From Oscillospiraceae bacterium (GTDB taxonomy: Bacteria > Bacillota > Clostridia > Oscillospirales > Acutalibacteraceae), in the NCBI GenBank assembly GCA_019422905.1, contig JAHZCM010000032.1:1-15454 (forward strand): a stretch of 15,454 nucleotides of DNA, read 5' to 3'. The stretch's first letter is position 1. Each line of letters begins with the position of its first letter. Of the stretch, positions 7,152-13,713 are shown piece by piece. The translations under genes were made by a program, and so were the position numbers. The notes under the pieces were generated by a model. That model was not told the origin of the DNA. It searched no databases and saw nothing but the letters and a program-made list of their open reading frames with translations.

Positions 7152-8084
7152 ATGAAGAAGAAAGGCGGAACGCTGAAGTACCTGCGGCAAAACTACGATT
7201 TATATCTGATGTTGATCCCGGCGCTGGTGTACGTTCTGATTTTCCACCTGCTGCCGATGTTCGGCATCTTGATCGCGTTTAAGGATTACAACATGTTTCA
7301 GGTGCCGGGAAATCCCTTCCTCTCCATTTTGGAGAGCCCATGGGCGGGACTCAAATATTTCCGGCAGGTTTTTGCGCGGGAGGAGTTTCTCAGAGCTTTT
7401 GCCAATACGTTGATTATCAGCGTCTACAAGATTGTTTTCACCTTTCCGCTGCCGATTATTTTTGCGATCTTCCTCAATGAGGTTCGCAGCACGAAATTTC
7501 AGAAGGGCCTGCAGCTCATTGTTTATCTGCCGCACTTCCTGTCGTGGGTCGTTATTTACGGCATTTTCGTTTCCTTCCTCGGCTCTACGGGCGTCGTTAA
7601 TTCCATCATTACAAGCATGGGATTTGAGCAGGTCAGCTTCCTGATGGACAGCTCGAAGTTCCGCAGCATTCTGGTGATTTCGGATGCGTGGAAGGAGATC
7701 GGCTGGAGCTCCATCATCTATTTCTCCGCCATTGCGGGTATGGATCAGGAGTGCTTTGAGGCGGCAGACGTCGACGGCGCGACGCGTATGCAGAAGATCT
7801 GGTACATTACGGTTCCAAGCCTGCTGCCGACGATTATCCTGATGCTGATCATCCGCATCGGCAATATCATGAACGCCGGCTTCGACCAGATCTTTGTCTT
7901 TTACAATCCGACGGTGTATGACGTCGCGGATATCATCGGCACGTATGTTTACCGCATGGGCCTCGGCAAGCTCGAGTTCAGCACGGGCACGGCGGTGGGC
8001 CTGTTCAATTCCGTAATTTCTATGATTTTGGTGCTCTCGTCGAACTTCGTGGCGAGAAAGGCGACCGGAAAGGGGATTTGGTAA
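7152..8084 (+). CDS. ABC transporter permease, LplB type
   Basis: An inner-membrane permease of 310 residues for a binding-protein-dependent importer of the carbohydrate-uptake (CUT1-like) group. A first helix at about 18-40 (MLIPALVYVLIFHLLPMFG) is followed by further hydrophobic segments near 85-108, 122-145, 173-195, 222-240 and 280-300. The EAA loop that contacts the ATPase is present as EAADVDGA (203-210) in the usual context before a KIWYITVPSLLP segment. The N-terminal FKDYN and the IGWSSIIY segment are typical of permeases that partner LplA-like binding proteins. It is the first gene of a permease-permease-binding protein unit, 30 bases ahead of the second permease, and diverges from the two-component genes. 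No ATPase gene is present in the window, so it probably uses a shared one encoded elsewhere (inference from MsmX-type importers). Confidence 0.94.
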   Translation: MKKKGGTLKYLRQNYDLYLMLIPALVYVLIFHLLPMFGILIAFKDYNMFQVPGNPFLSILESPWAGLKYFRQVFAREEFLRAFANTLIISVYKIVFTFPLPIIFAIFLNEVRSTKFQKGLQLIVYLPHFLSWVVIYGIFVSFLGSTGVVNSIITSMGFEQVSFLMDSSKFRSILVISDAWKEIGWSSIIYFSAIAGMDQECFEAADVDGATRMQKIWYITVPSLLPTIILMLIIRIGNIMNAGFDQIFVFYNPTVYDVADIIGTYVYRMGLGKLEFSTGTAVGLFNSVISMILVLSSNFVARKATGKGIW

Positions 8085-8114
8085 CGGCTTGTCTGCGTTG
8101 CCTGAGGTGAAGCA

Positions 8115-9005
8115 ATGGAAACAAATAAGAAAAAGAAGCATGTATCGCTTTTCGATGTTGTCAATATTACGGTGATGATTCTGGTCGGCCTGATCATGCT
8201 GCTGCCGGTTTTGAATCTTGCGTCGAAGGCGTTCAGCAGCGAAGGAAACGTTATTGCCGGCAAGGTCCTGTTCTGGCCGGTGGATTTCCAGACCGACACG
8301 GTGAAATACGTCTTGACCACTCCGGAATTCAGCACGTCGTTTATGGTTACGGTGACCGTAACGCTGGTCGGCACGCTCGGCGCGATGTTTCTCACCGTCA
8401 TGGCGGCTTATCCGCTTTCAAAGCCGCATCTGAAGGGCAGAAAGTTCTTCCTCTATATCTTTGTGTTTATCATGCTGTTCAGTGCGGGCATGGTTCCGAA
8501 CTACATCCTGTTCCGCACCCTGCATCTGACCAATACGATCTTTGCTCTGATTTTTTCGGGTATGCTGTCCTCCTTTAACCTGTTCCTCATCAAGAATTAT
8601 TTTGAGTCCCTGCCCGAGGTCATCGAGGAGGCGGCGCGCATTGACGGCGCCTCGAACATGCGCATTTTCTTCAGTGTTGTGCTGCCGATGTCCATGCCGG
8701 TGCTGGCGACGGTCACGCTGTTCTATGCGGTGAGCTACTGGAGCAATTATTTTGCGGGCGTCATGTACATTACGGACGCTTCCCTGAAGCCTCTGCAGCA
8801 GTATATGTTTGACCTGATCACACAGGCGACCAGCCTGCAGGATGCCAGCGGTAACTTTGGAGACGTCAATCAGGCGATGAATGTTTCCGGCGAAAATATC
8901 CGTGCAGCGACCATCGTGGTTTCCACGGTTCCGATCCTGTGCGTATATCCTTTCCTGCAAAGATATTTTGTCAAGGGCATTACCGTGGGCTCGGTCAAAG
9001 GATAA
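8115..9005 (+). CDS. Carbohydrate-type ABC transporter permease, LplC/YtcP type
   Basis: A second membrane permease, 296 residues, normal length for the family. The N-terminus is lysine-rich, then comes a first helix at about 13-35. Hydrophobic segments follow near 75-100, 112-130, 140-160, 190-210 and 265-283. The EAA loop reads EEAARIDGA (171-179), followed by FFSVVLPMSMP, the standard form of this family. The C-terminus ends in KGITVGSVKG, which is characteristic of LplC-like permeases. A GAGGTGA ribosome site is well placed ahead of the ATG at 8115. It would form the translocation channel as a heterodimer with the preceding permease. It is co-transcribed with that permease and with the binding protein that follows after 65 bases. 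Confidence 0.95.
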   Translation: METNKKKKHVSLFDVVNITVMILVGLIMLLPVLNLASKAFSSEGNVIAGKVLFWPVDFQTDTVKYVLTTPEFSTSFMVTVTVTLVGTLGAMFLTVMAAYPLSKPHLKGRKFFLYIFVFIMLFSAGMVPNYILFRTLHLTNTIFALIFSGMLSSFNLFLIKNYFESLPEVIEEAARIDGASNMRIFFSVVLPMSMPVLATVTLFYAVSYWSNYFAGVMYITDASLKPLQQYMFDLITQATSLQDASGNFGDVNQAMNVSGENIRAATIVVSTVPILCVYPFLQRYFVKGITVGSVKG

Positions 9006-9021
9006 ACCCCGCTGTATAGAG

Positions 9022-9037
9022 CAATAGGCGACTATTG
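9022..9037 (+). repeat. Short hairpin with GCGA tetraloop between permease and binding-protein genes
   Basis: CAATAG (9022-9027) and CTATTG (9032-9037) pair perfectly around a GCGA loop, a GNRA-type tetraloop. There is no T run, so this is not a terminator. It may mark a processing or stabilising structure for the binding-protein part of the transcript, which is usually needed in excess over the permeases. Confidence 0.4.
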
Positions 9038-9070
9038 TAATATAAATTTATTAAAGCAAAGGAGTAGACC

Positions 9071-10678
9071 ATGAAAAAACTAATCAGTATGCTGCTGATC
9101 GCGGTGATGATTCTTTCACTGGCGGCTTGCAGCGGCGGTACGAGCACACCGGAGTCGTCTCAGGGCTCCGAAAGCATCAGCTCTGAAAGCTCTGCTTCCG
9201 AAGAATCAACGTCCTCATCGGAGGAGGATCCGATTCTGACAGGCGAAAAACCGGAACTGAAGGTTCTTAGCATGTATCAGGCGTACAACTATGAGGAGCA
9301 GCCCGGCTGGAAAATCGACGAAGAGATCACCGGCTACAAGACCAAGTGGTATGCGCTTCCGGCGGATAATGCGGACCAGAAGCTTCTGCTTGAAATTTCC
9401 AGCGGCGCGGATTACGACGTGCTGCTCAGAATGTCTCCGAACCAGTACGCGCAGCTTTCCAAGCAGAATGCTCTGATCGATCTTTCCGCGCTGATTGACA
9501 AGTACGGCCAGAACATCAAGAATTCTGTCAGCGATCTGGCGTGGGAATCCGTCACAAACGATGCGGGCGTCATCAACGGCCTCCCGCATGAGAACATGGT
9601 GGCATCTAAGGACAACACCTATGGTATGCTGACGGGCGGTATCGGCGTCCGCAGCGATATGCTCGAGGAGCTGGATATGGAGCTTCCGACCAATCTGGAC
9701 GACTTCACGGCTTTTCTGGAGGCTGCGAAGGAGAAATACGGTATTGCGCCGCTGACCTCCAATAAGGACAGCTCGTTCATTCAGGTAATTATGACGGCAT
9801 TCAACCTCGGCGAGGCCGAATGGTATGATATTGACGGCGTCTATACCCACAGAGTCAAGCACCCGCAGATTGCGGAGTACCTCGCTTACATGCAGGAATT
9901 GTACAGCAAGGGCCTGCTGGACAACGATATGCCGATCAATACGGCGGATAACGCCAAGGAAAAGTTTGCGAGCAAAAACGCGGTTGCCTGCGCGCCGCTG
10001 ATGTTCTGGGATATCCCGTCCATGGTCAACGCTCTGGCGACCAGCAACCCGGATTGCAAGATCGAGTTCATTACAGACCTTGCAGCGGATGTGGATTCCA
10101 AACCGATACATTACATCATGAAGGGCGCAAACTTCGTCACCTGCATTTCGCAGAACTCCAAGAATCCGGAGCATGTCATCAATTGGCTCAATATCCTCAC
10201 CGATCCGGATAATTTCCGCAGAACCTATATCGGCGAAGAGGGCGTTTCCTACGAGATGATTGACGGCGGTTACTGGCCGATCTTTGAGGGCGACGATGCA
10301 ACAAACTTCAACGCTTATACAAACTCGGATAAACTTTCCGGCTTCAGTGATCCGACGCTGGCTTTCCAGATGTGGCAGGCCAGAGCAAGAAAGACCCCGG
10401 AAATGGCAGAGGCTTATGAAGCGATGAATGCCCGCGTGGAAGAGTATGAGCCGCTGATCTCCATCGAGGCGTACGGCAAGACGTCCCCGAAGGTTCAGGA
10501 GTACATCACGGCGCTGAATCAGGCGTTTGCCGATTCCTTCATCAAAGCGATTGTCGAAGGAACGGATCCGGAAACGGCAATTGCGGCCATGCAGGCGGAT
10601 TGGGATGCAAACGGCGGCCTCGAGGTTGAAGCGGCCATGCAGGAATTCTGGGACGCCAACAAGGTGTTTGCGGAGTGA
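9071..10678 (+). CDS. Extracellular solute-binding lipoprotein of the ABC importer (LplA-like)
   Basis: A secreted, membrane-anchored substrate-binding protein of 535 residues. A lipoprotein signal (positively charged start, hydrophobic core at about 4-16) ends in the lipobox LAAC with the acylated cysteine at C20. A low-complexity linker rich in Ser and Glu (about 21-52) lifts the binding domain off the membrane. The remainder has the two-lobed family-1 solute-binding layout, with PELKVLSMY as its first strand and a SGADYDVLLRMSP segment near 112-124. Length is in the range of LplA-type proteins, which bind oligosaccharides or other complex sugars; the actual ligand cannot be read from the sequence. 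An AAAGGAG site lies 6 bases before the ATG. It closes the transporter unit and is followed by a strong hairpin at 10720-10760. Confidence 0.94.
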   Translation: MKKLISMLLIAVMILSLAACSGGTSTPESSQGSESISSESSASEESTSSSEEDPILTGEKPELKVLSMYQAYNYEEQPGWKIDEEITGYKTKWYALPADNADQKLLLEISSGADYDVLLRMSPNQYAQLSKQNALIDLSALIDKYGQNIKNSVSDLAWESVTNDAGVINGLPHENMVASKDNTYGMLTGGIGVRSDMLEELDMELPTNLDDFTAFLEAAKEKYGIAPLTSNKDSSFIQVIMTAFNLGEAEWYDIDGVYTHRVKHPQIAEYLAYMQELYSKGLLDNDMPINTADNAKEKFASKNAVACAPLMFWDIPSMVNALATSNPDCKIEFITDLAADVDSKPIHYIMKGANFVTCISQNSKNPEHVINWLNILTDPDNFRRTYIGEEGVSYEMIDGGYWPIFEGDDATNFNAYTNSDKLSGFSDPTLAFQMWQARARKTPEMAEAYEAMNARVEEYEPLISIEAYGKTSPKVQEYITALNQAFADSFIKAIVEGTDPETAIAAMQADWDANGGLEVEAAMQEFWDANKVFAE

Positions 10679-10719
10679 TTCCAGCAGATATACAGAATAG
10701 GCTGATTGTTTAGGAATAT

Positions 10720-10760
10720 TTCCGCCTTCTGCCGTTTGGCGGGAGGCGGAAGCTTCTTTT
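10720..10760 (+). terminator. Intrinsic terminator or attenuator after the binding-protein gene
   Basis: A 14-bp stem (10720-10733 with 10738-10751, two G-T wobbles) and a GTTT loop are followed by a pyrimidine tail CTTCTTTT. The T run is broken by a C, so read-through into the flavoprotein gene that starts 15 bases later is likely. That would set a lower level for the enzyme than for the transporter. Confidence 0.8.
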
Positions 10761-10775
10761 GGAAAGGATTCTTGT

Positions 10776-12122
10776 ATGATGAATCAAATTCAGATGCCCG
10801 CAAGGGAAATCCCGGTGGCGGGGGAATACGATGTGATTGTGCTCGGCGGCGGTACGGCCGGTGCGTTCGCCGGTATCGCGGCGGCGCGGCGGGGCTGTAA
10901 AACGCTGATTGTAGAGCAGTTCGGCGCTTTGGGCGGTTCGGCGACGGTCGGGCTCGTCCTGCCGCTGATGTCCACCCATATGCCGAACTACCGCGGCCAT
11001 TGCCCGCTCAGCGCGGAGCTGGTGGAGCGGCTGCGCGCGATCGGCGGCGTGGAGGAGGACGACTATTATTTTGACTGCGCCATGATGAAGGTTGCGCTGG
11101 AGGAAATGGCAGCGGAAAGCGGCTGCACGCTCCTGTATTATACGGCGTTGGTGGATGTTGTCCGCACAGAGAACGCGATAACACACATTGTCGTCAATAA
11201 TAAGGACGGCCTGTCCGCCTATGCGGCGAAGAGCTTTATCGACTGCACGGGCGATGCGGACCTGGCGGCCGCGGCCGGCGTGCCGTATGAATCCGGCGAC
11301 CACAACCGGGTCAACCAGCCGGTTTCCCTGCGCTTTGAAATGGCAGGCATCGATTTCGACCGCTTCCACGCATATATGCAAAGCCTTGGCAATCACACGA
11401 AAAAATACTTTGCGATGAATACGGCGGGCATGCGCGCGATTATCCAAAAGGCACATGAGGATGGCGTGCTGACCGCACAGGATGCGTGTTACTTTCAGGC
11501 ATTCGGTATTCCGGGCCGGCCGGATGCGATGAATTTCAACTGCCCGGAGCTGACGACAAAGGAAAACGTTGTGGATACGGCGTTTATGACGCAGAAGCAG
11601 ATCGAGGGCAAGCAGGCTATCCTGCGTCTGCGCACCTTCCTGCGCCGCTATATTCCCGGTTTTGAAAACGCGTATATCACGGAGATCGCTCCGCTGGTCG
11701 GCTTCCGGGAATCCCGCCGCATTGTTTCGGAATATGTCATGACCATTTATGACCTTCTCGGCTATAAAAAGTTTGAGGACGGCATTGCGGCCAGCCATTA
11801 TCCCGTCGATGTACACGGCGTGGACGACGTTTCGCTCGGCCTCCAATACGACGCTTCGGTCCCGCGTGAGGCGCGATACTGGGAAGTGCCGTTCCGCACG
11901 CTGGTCGCGAAGGGTGTCGACAACCTGCTCGTGGCGGGCCGCTGCGCCGGTATGGATTTCCGCGCGCAATCTGCGGCGCGCATCCAGCCGGTCTGCCGTT
12001 CGATGGGCGAGGCCGCCGGCATTGCTGCGGCGCAGGCGATACAGCAGGACCGCGTGTGCTTCCGCGATATTGACGGAAGGCGCGTCCGTACCGAAATCAA
12101 GCTGCCGGGTAAATTTGATTGA
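10776..12122 (+). CDS. FAD-dependent oxidoreductase (FAD_oxidored family), copy 3
   Basis: A cytoplasmic flavoprotein of 448 residues related to the two minus-strand copies. The Rossmann motif GGGTAG is at 24-29 with E47. A second FAD block, DCTGDADLAAAAG, is at 156-168, then GFRESRRI (309-316), D345-x-H347, VPFRTLVA (371-378), VAGRCAG (386-392) and RIQPVC with C407. The NKDGLSAYAAK segment (142-152) is nearly the same as in the 1820-3172 copy. The ATG at 10776 follows an AAAGGA site by 7 bases; a second ATG is the very next codon. It lies directly downstream of the importer genes behind a leaky hairpin, so it is probably expressed with them and acts on the imported compound or its product (inference). 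It differs from copy 2 most in the middle third (about 175-285), where substrate contacts would be expected. Confidence 0.9.
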   Translation: MMNQIQMPAREIPVAGEYDVIVLGGGTAGAFAGIAAARRGCKTLIVEQFGALGGSATVGLVLPLMSTHMPNYRGHCPLSAELVERLRAIGGVEEDDYYFDCAMMKVALEEMAAESGCTLLYYTALVDVVRTENAITHIVVNNKDGLSAYAAKSFIDCTGDADLAAAAGVPYESGDHNRVNQPVSLRFEMAGIDFDRFHAYMQSLGNHTKKYFAMNTAGMRAIIQKAHEDGVLTAQDACYFQAFGIPGRPDAMNFNCPELTTKENVVDTAFMTQKQIEGKQAILRLRTFLRRYIPGFENAYITEIAPLVGFRESRRIVSEYVMTIYDLLGYKKFEDGIAASHYPVDVHGVDDVSLGLQYDASVPREARYWEVPFRTLVAKGVDNLLVAGRCAGMDFRAQSAARIQPVCRSMGEAAGIAAAQAIQQDRVCFRDIDGRRVRTEIKLPGKFD

Positions 12123-12152
12123 CCGAACCTGTTTTTCCCTGAGAAATCATAA

Positions 12153-12192
12153 AGCAGAAGCCGCCGCGATGCAAATTCGGGGCGGCTTTGCT
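12153..12192 (+). terminator. Possible terminator hairpin after the third flavoprotein gene
   Basis: A 12-bp stem with one bulged G (12153-12165 with 12181-12192) and a 15-nt loop. The tail is only AATTT, so this is a weak or factor-dependent terminator, or a transcript-end stabiliser. Confidence 0.5.
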
Positions 12193-12237
12193 AATTTCCA
12201 TTGCGGTGCGAGGCTCTGAGGAAAGCCGGATAGCGGC

Positions 12238-12266
12238 TTGTTTTCTTCCGGGATTCGCAGTATAAT
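12238..12266 (+). promoter_or_regulatory. Sigma-A-like promoter of the aldo/keto reductase gene
   Basis: TTGTTT (12238-12243), exactly 17 bases, then a perfect TATAAT (12261-12266). Predicted start is about 12273, giving a leader of roughly 48 bases. This lets the reductase be expressed independently of the transporter unit. Confidence 0.7.
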
Positions 12267-12281
12267 CAATTAAAATAAAAA

Positions 12282-12302
12282 GCTGCGGGCCTGTTCCGCG
12301 GC
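12282..12302 (+). repeat. Leader hairpin ahead of the aldo/keto reductase ribosome site
   Basis: GCTGCGG (12282-12288) pairs with CCGCGGC (12296-12302) with one G-T wobble around a 7-nt loop. It sits in the short leader, just upstream of the GGGAG ribosome site, and could influence translation. Confidence 0.35.
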
Positions 12303-12320
12303 AGGATGGGAGAGAGACGT

Positions 12321-13331
12321 ATGGAATATCGAGTATTGGGCAAAACCGGGCTGAAAATATCCCGCATGGGCTTTGGAGGCATTCCGATTCAGCGTATCGA
12401 CGCTGCGGGCACGAAAGCTCTGATGCAGCGTTTGATGGAGGCGGGTGTGAACTACATTGATACCGCCCGGAGCTACACCGTAAGCGAGGAATATCTCGGC
12501 GAGGCGCTGGAGGGCGTGCGGGAGCATTTTGTTCTCGCGACCAAGAGCATGGCCCGCACAAAAGAGGCGATGGCGCAGGATATCGAAATCAGCTTGCGCA
12601 ATCTGCGCACGGATTATATCGACCTGTATCAGGTGCATAATCCCAATATGCAGCAGCTTGAGCAGGTCGTCTCCGCAGGCGGCGCACTGGAGGCGCTGCT
12701 TGAAGCCCGCGCAGCCGGGAAGATCGGCCATATCGGTCTGACCGCGCATTCCATGGAGATCTTTGAAAAAGCGCTCACGCTGGACTGGGTGGAGACGATT
12801 ATGTTCCCGTATAATATTGTGGAGACACAGGCCGAAGCGCTGATCCACGCCTGTGCGGAGAAGAACATCGGATTTATCGATATGAAGCCGCTCGCCGGCG
12901 GTGCCATTGAGAACGCGGCGCTGGCGATGCGCTTTGCGGCCGGAAACCCGGACGTTACCGTTGTCATTCCCGGTATGGCGGAGCCGGAAGAGATCGGGCA
13001 GAACCTCGCAGCCGTGCTGAATACGGCGCCGCTTTCCGATTCGGAAAAGGAAGAGCTGCAGGCGATTCGAAACAAGCTGGGCACGCAGTTTTGCCGGCGC
13101 TGCAATTACTGCGCGCCGTGCACGGTGGGTATTGCGATTCCGACTGTATTCCTGATGGAGGGTTATCTGCTGCGCTATGGCCTCGCGGATTGGGCGAAGT
13201 CCCGCTATAATGCGATGGAAAAGAAGGCCTCAGACTGCATTGCGTGCGGCGCGTGCGAAGCGCGCTGTCCCTATCATCTGCCGATTCGCGAAATGATGCG
13301 GAAAGCCGCCGCGGAATTTGACGGGGAATGA
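12321..13331 (+). CDS. Aldo/keto reductase with C-terminal 4Fe-4S ferredoxin-like module
   Basis: A cytoplasmic oxidoreductase of 336 residues. The TIM-barrel part (about 1-250) opens with YRVLGKTGLKISRMGFGG and carries the complete aldo/keto reductase tetrad D47, Y52, K75 and H106, so NAD(P)H-dependent carbonyl reduction, or the reverse, is expected. The C-terminal part has two cysteine sets: C258, C261, C264, C267 (CxxCxxCxxC) and C306, C309, C312, C316 followed by Pro (CxxCxxCxxxCP). Together they can hold one or two 4Fe-4S clusters and are known in a subset of anaerobe aldo/keto reductases. The start at 12321 is preferred because GGGAG lies 8 bases upstream; the ATG at 12306 lies before that site. 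It has its own promoter, follows the third flavoprotein gene and is closed by a strong terminator. The Fe-S module suggests electron exchange with ferredoxin or a flavoprotein partner (inference). Confidence 0.93.
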   Translation: MEYRVLGKTGLKISRMGFGGIPIQRIDAAGTKALMQRLMEAGVNYIDTARSYTVSEEYLGEALEGVREHFVLATKSMARTKEAMAQDIEISLRNLRTDYIDLYQVHNPNMQQLEQVVSAGGALEALLEARAAGKIGHIGLTAHSMEIFEKALTLDWVETIMFPYNIVETQAEALIHACAEKNIGFIDMKPLAGGAIENAALAMRFAAGNPDVTVVIPGMAEPEEIGQNLAAVLNTAPLSDSEKEELQAIRNKLGTQFCRRCNYCAPCTVGIAIPTVFLMEGYLLRYGLADWAKSRYNAMEKKASDCIACGACEARCPYHLPIREMMRKAAAEFDGE

Positions 13332-13358
13332 TCCGGTAAAACTGAAAATAAAGCGATA

Positions 13359-13399
13359 CAGCGGGGGAAGTGCAGTTTGGCCTTCCTCCGCTGTTTTTT
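13359..13399 (+). terminator. Intrinsic terminator of the aldo/keto reductase gene
   Basis: A 12-bp stem (13359-13370 with 13382-13393, one G-T wobble), an 11-nt loop and an uninterrupted run of six T (13394-13399). It starts 27 bases after the stop codon. Confidence 0.9.
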
Positions 13400-13405
13400 G
13401 TATTG

Positions 13406-13539
13406 ACCGGGGGCTCTGGTGGGCCGCCCGGTTATTTTATAGCAGCAGGTTGTCTCCTTAAGGAAACCGCACGACTTCAGAACATGGCAAACATGCGGTT
13501 CAGGACAGGATCGGCGGAACCGCCGCGTCGTCCTATCCT
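13406..13539. repeat. Cluster of three inverted repeats in a non-coding stretch
   Basis: Within the 382-base gap between the reductase and the second kinase, three further hairpins follow the terminator. ACCGGG/CCCGGT lies at 13406-13411 and 13427-13432. A perfect 7-bp AACCGCA/TGCGGTT lies at 13465-13471 and 13494-13500. A long composite hairpin has an outer stem 13502-13510 with 13531-13539 (one mismatch) and an inner GC-rich stem 13512-13516 with 13521-13525 around GAAC. A 10-bp palindrome TCCTTAAGGA (13455-13464) adjoins the second. I see no convincing gene here; a 99-residue frame across 13370-13669 has no ribosome site and crosses the terminator. It could be a palindromic repeat element, an RNA gene or a tandem of terminators. 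Confidence 0.45.
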
Positions 13540-13600
13540 TCCAGACCCATTTGCATGGCTTTGCAGCTTCTTTTGCCTCTTTCTTCGCTTGAAAATGAAA

Positions 13601-13641
13601 GGTCATTTTTGGAACAATATCGGTCATAAATGGAATATTTT
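13601..13641 (+). promoter_or_regulatory. Tandem 21-bp-spaced direct repeat, likely activator binding sites
   Basis: Two 20-bp half-repeats, 13601-13620 and 13622-13641, share GGTCAT and TGGAA at the same positions (14 of 20 bases identical) and are offset by 21 bases, two helical turns. The second ends 25 bases upstream of the -10 element, where an activator that touches RNA polymerase would bind. AraC-family regulators typically use such direct repeats; binding by one here is inference. Confidence 0.5.
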
Positions 13642-13666
13642 GGCACAATACACAGAAAATTTTATG

Positions 13667-13675
13667 TGATATAAT
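13667..13675 (+). promoter_or_regulatory. Extended -10 promoter of the second kinase gene
   Basis: TGATATAAT is a perfect extended -10 element (TG, one base, TATAAT). No acceptable -35 hexamer lies 17 bases upstream. Predicted start is about 13682, some 32 bases before the ATG at 13714. The missing -35, together with the direct repeats just upstream, fits an activator-assisted promoter. Confidence 0.6.
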
Positions 13676-13713
13676 CTATTTGCACACAACTTGCGCTGGG
13701 AGAGGAGCCTGTT

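Noticed and set aside
7139..7154. A possible upstream start codon at 7139 before the first permease
   Set aside because: It lies within the ribosome site itself, is out of frame with the permease and has no spacer.
10710..11969. A 419-residue minus-strand frame opposite the third flavoprotein
   Set aside because: Antisense to a gene with complete FAD motifs; very rich in Arg and His, no domain, and it runs through the terminator hairpin.
12306..12320. The longer start (ATG at 12306) for the aldo/keto reductase
   Set aside because: It adds five residues that include the ribosome site GGGAG as codons; the ATG at 12321 has ideal spacing and gives the normal family N-terminus.
13370..13669. A 99-residue frame in the gap before the second kinase
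   Set aside because: It begins inside the terminator loop, has no ribosome site and covers hairpins and putative regulatory repeats; composition looks non-coding.
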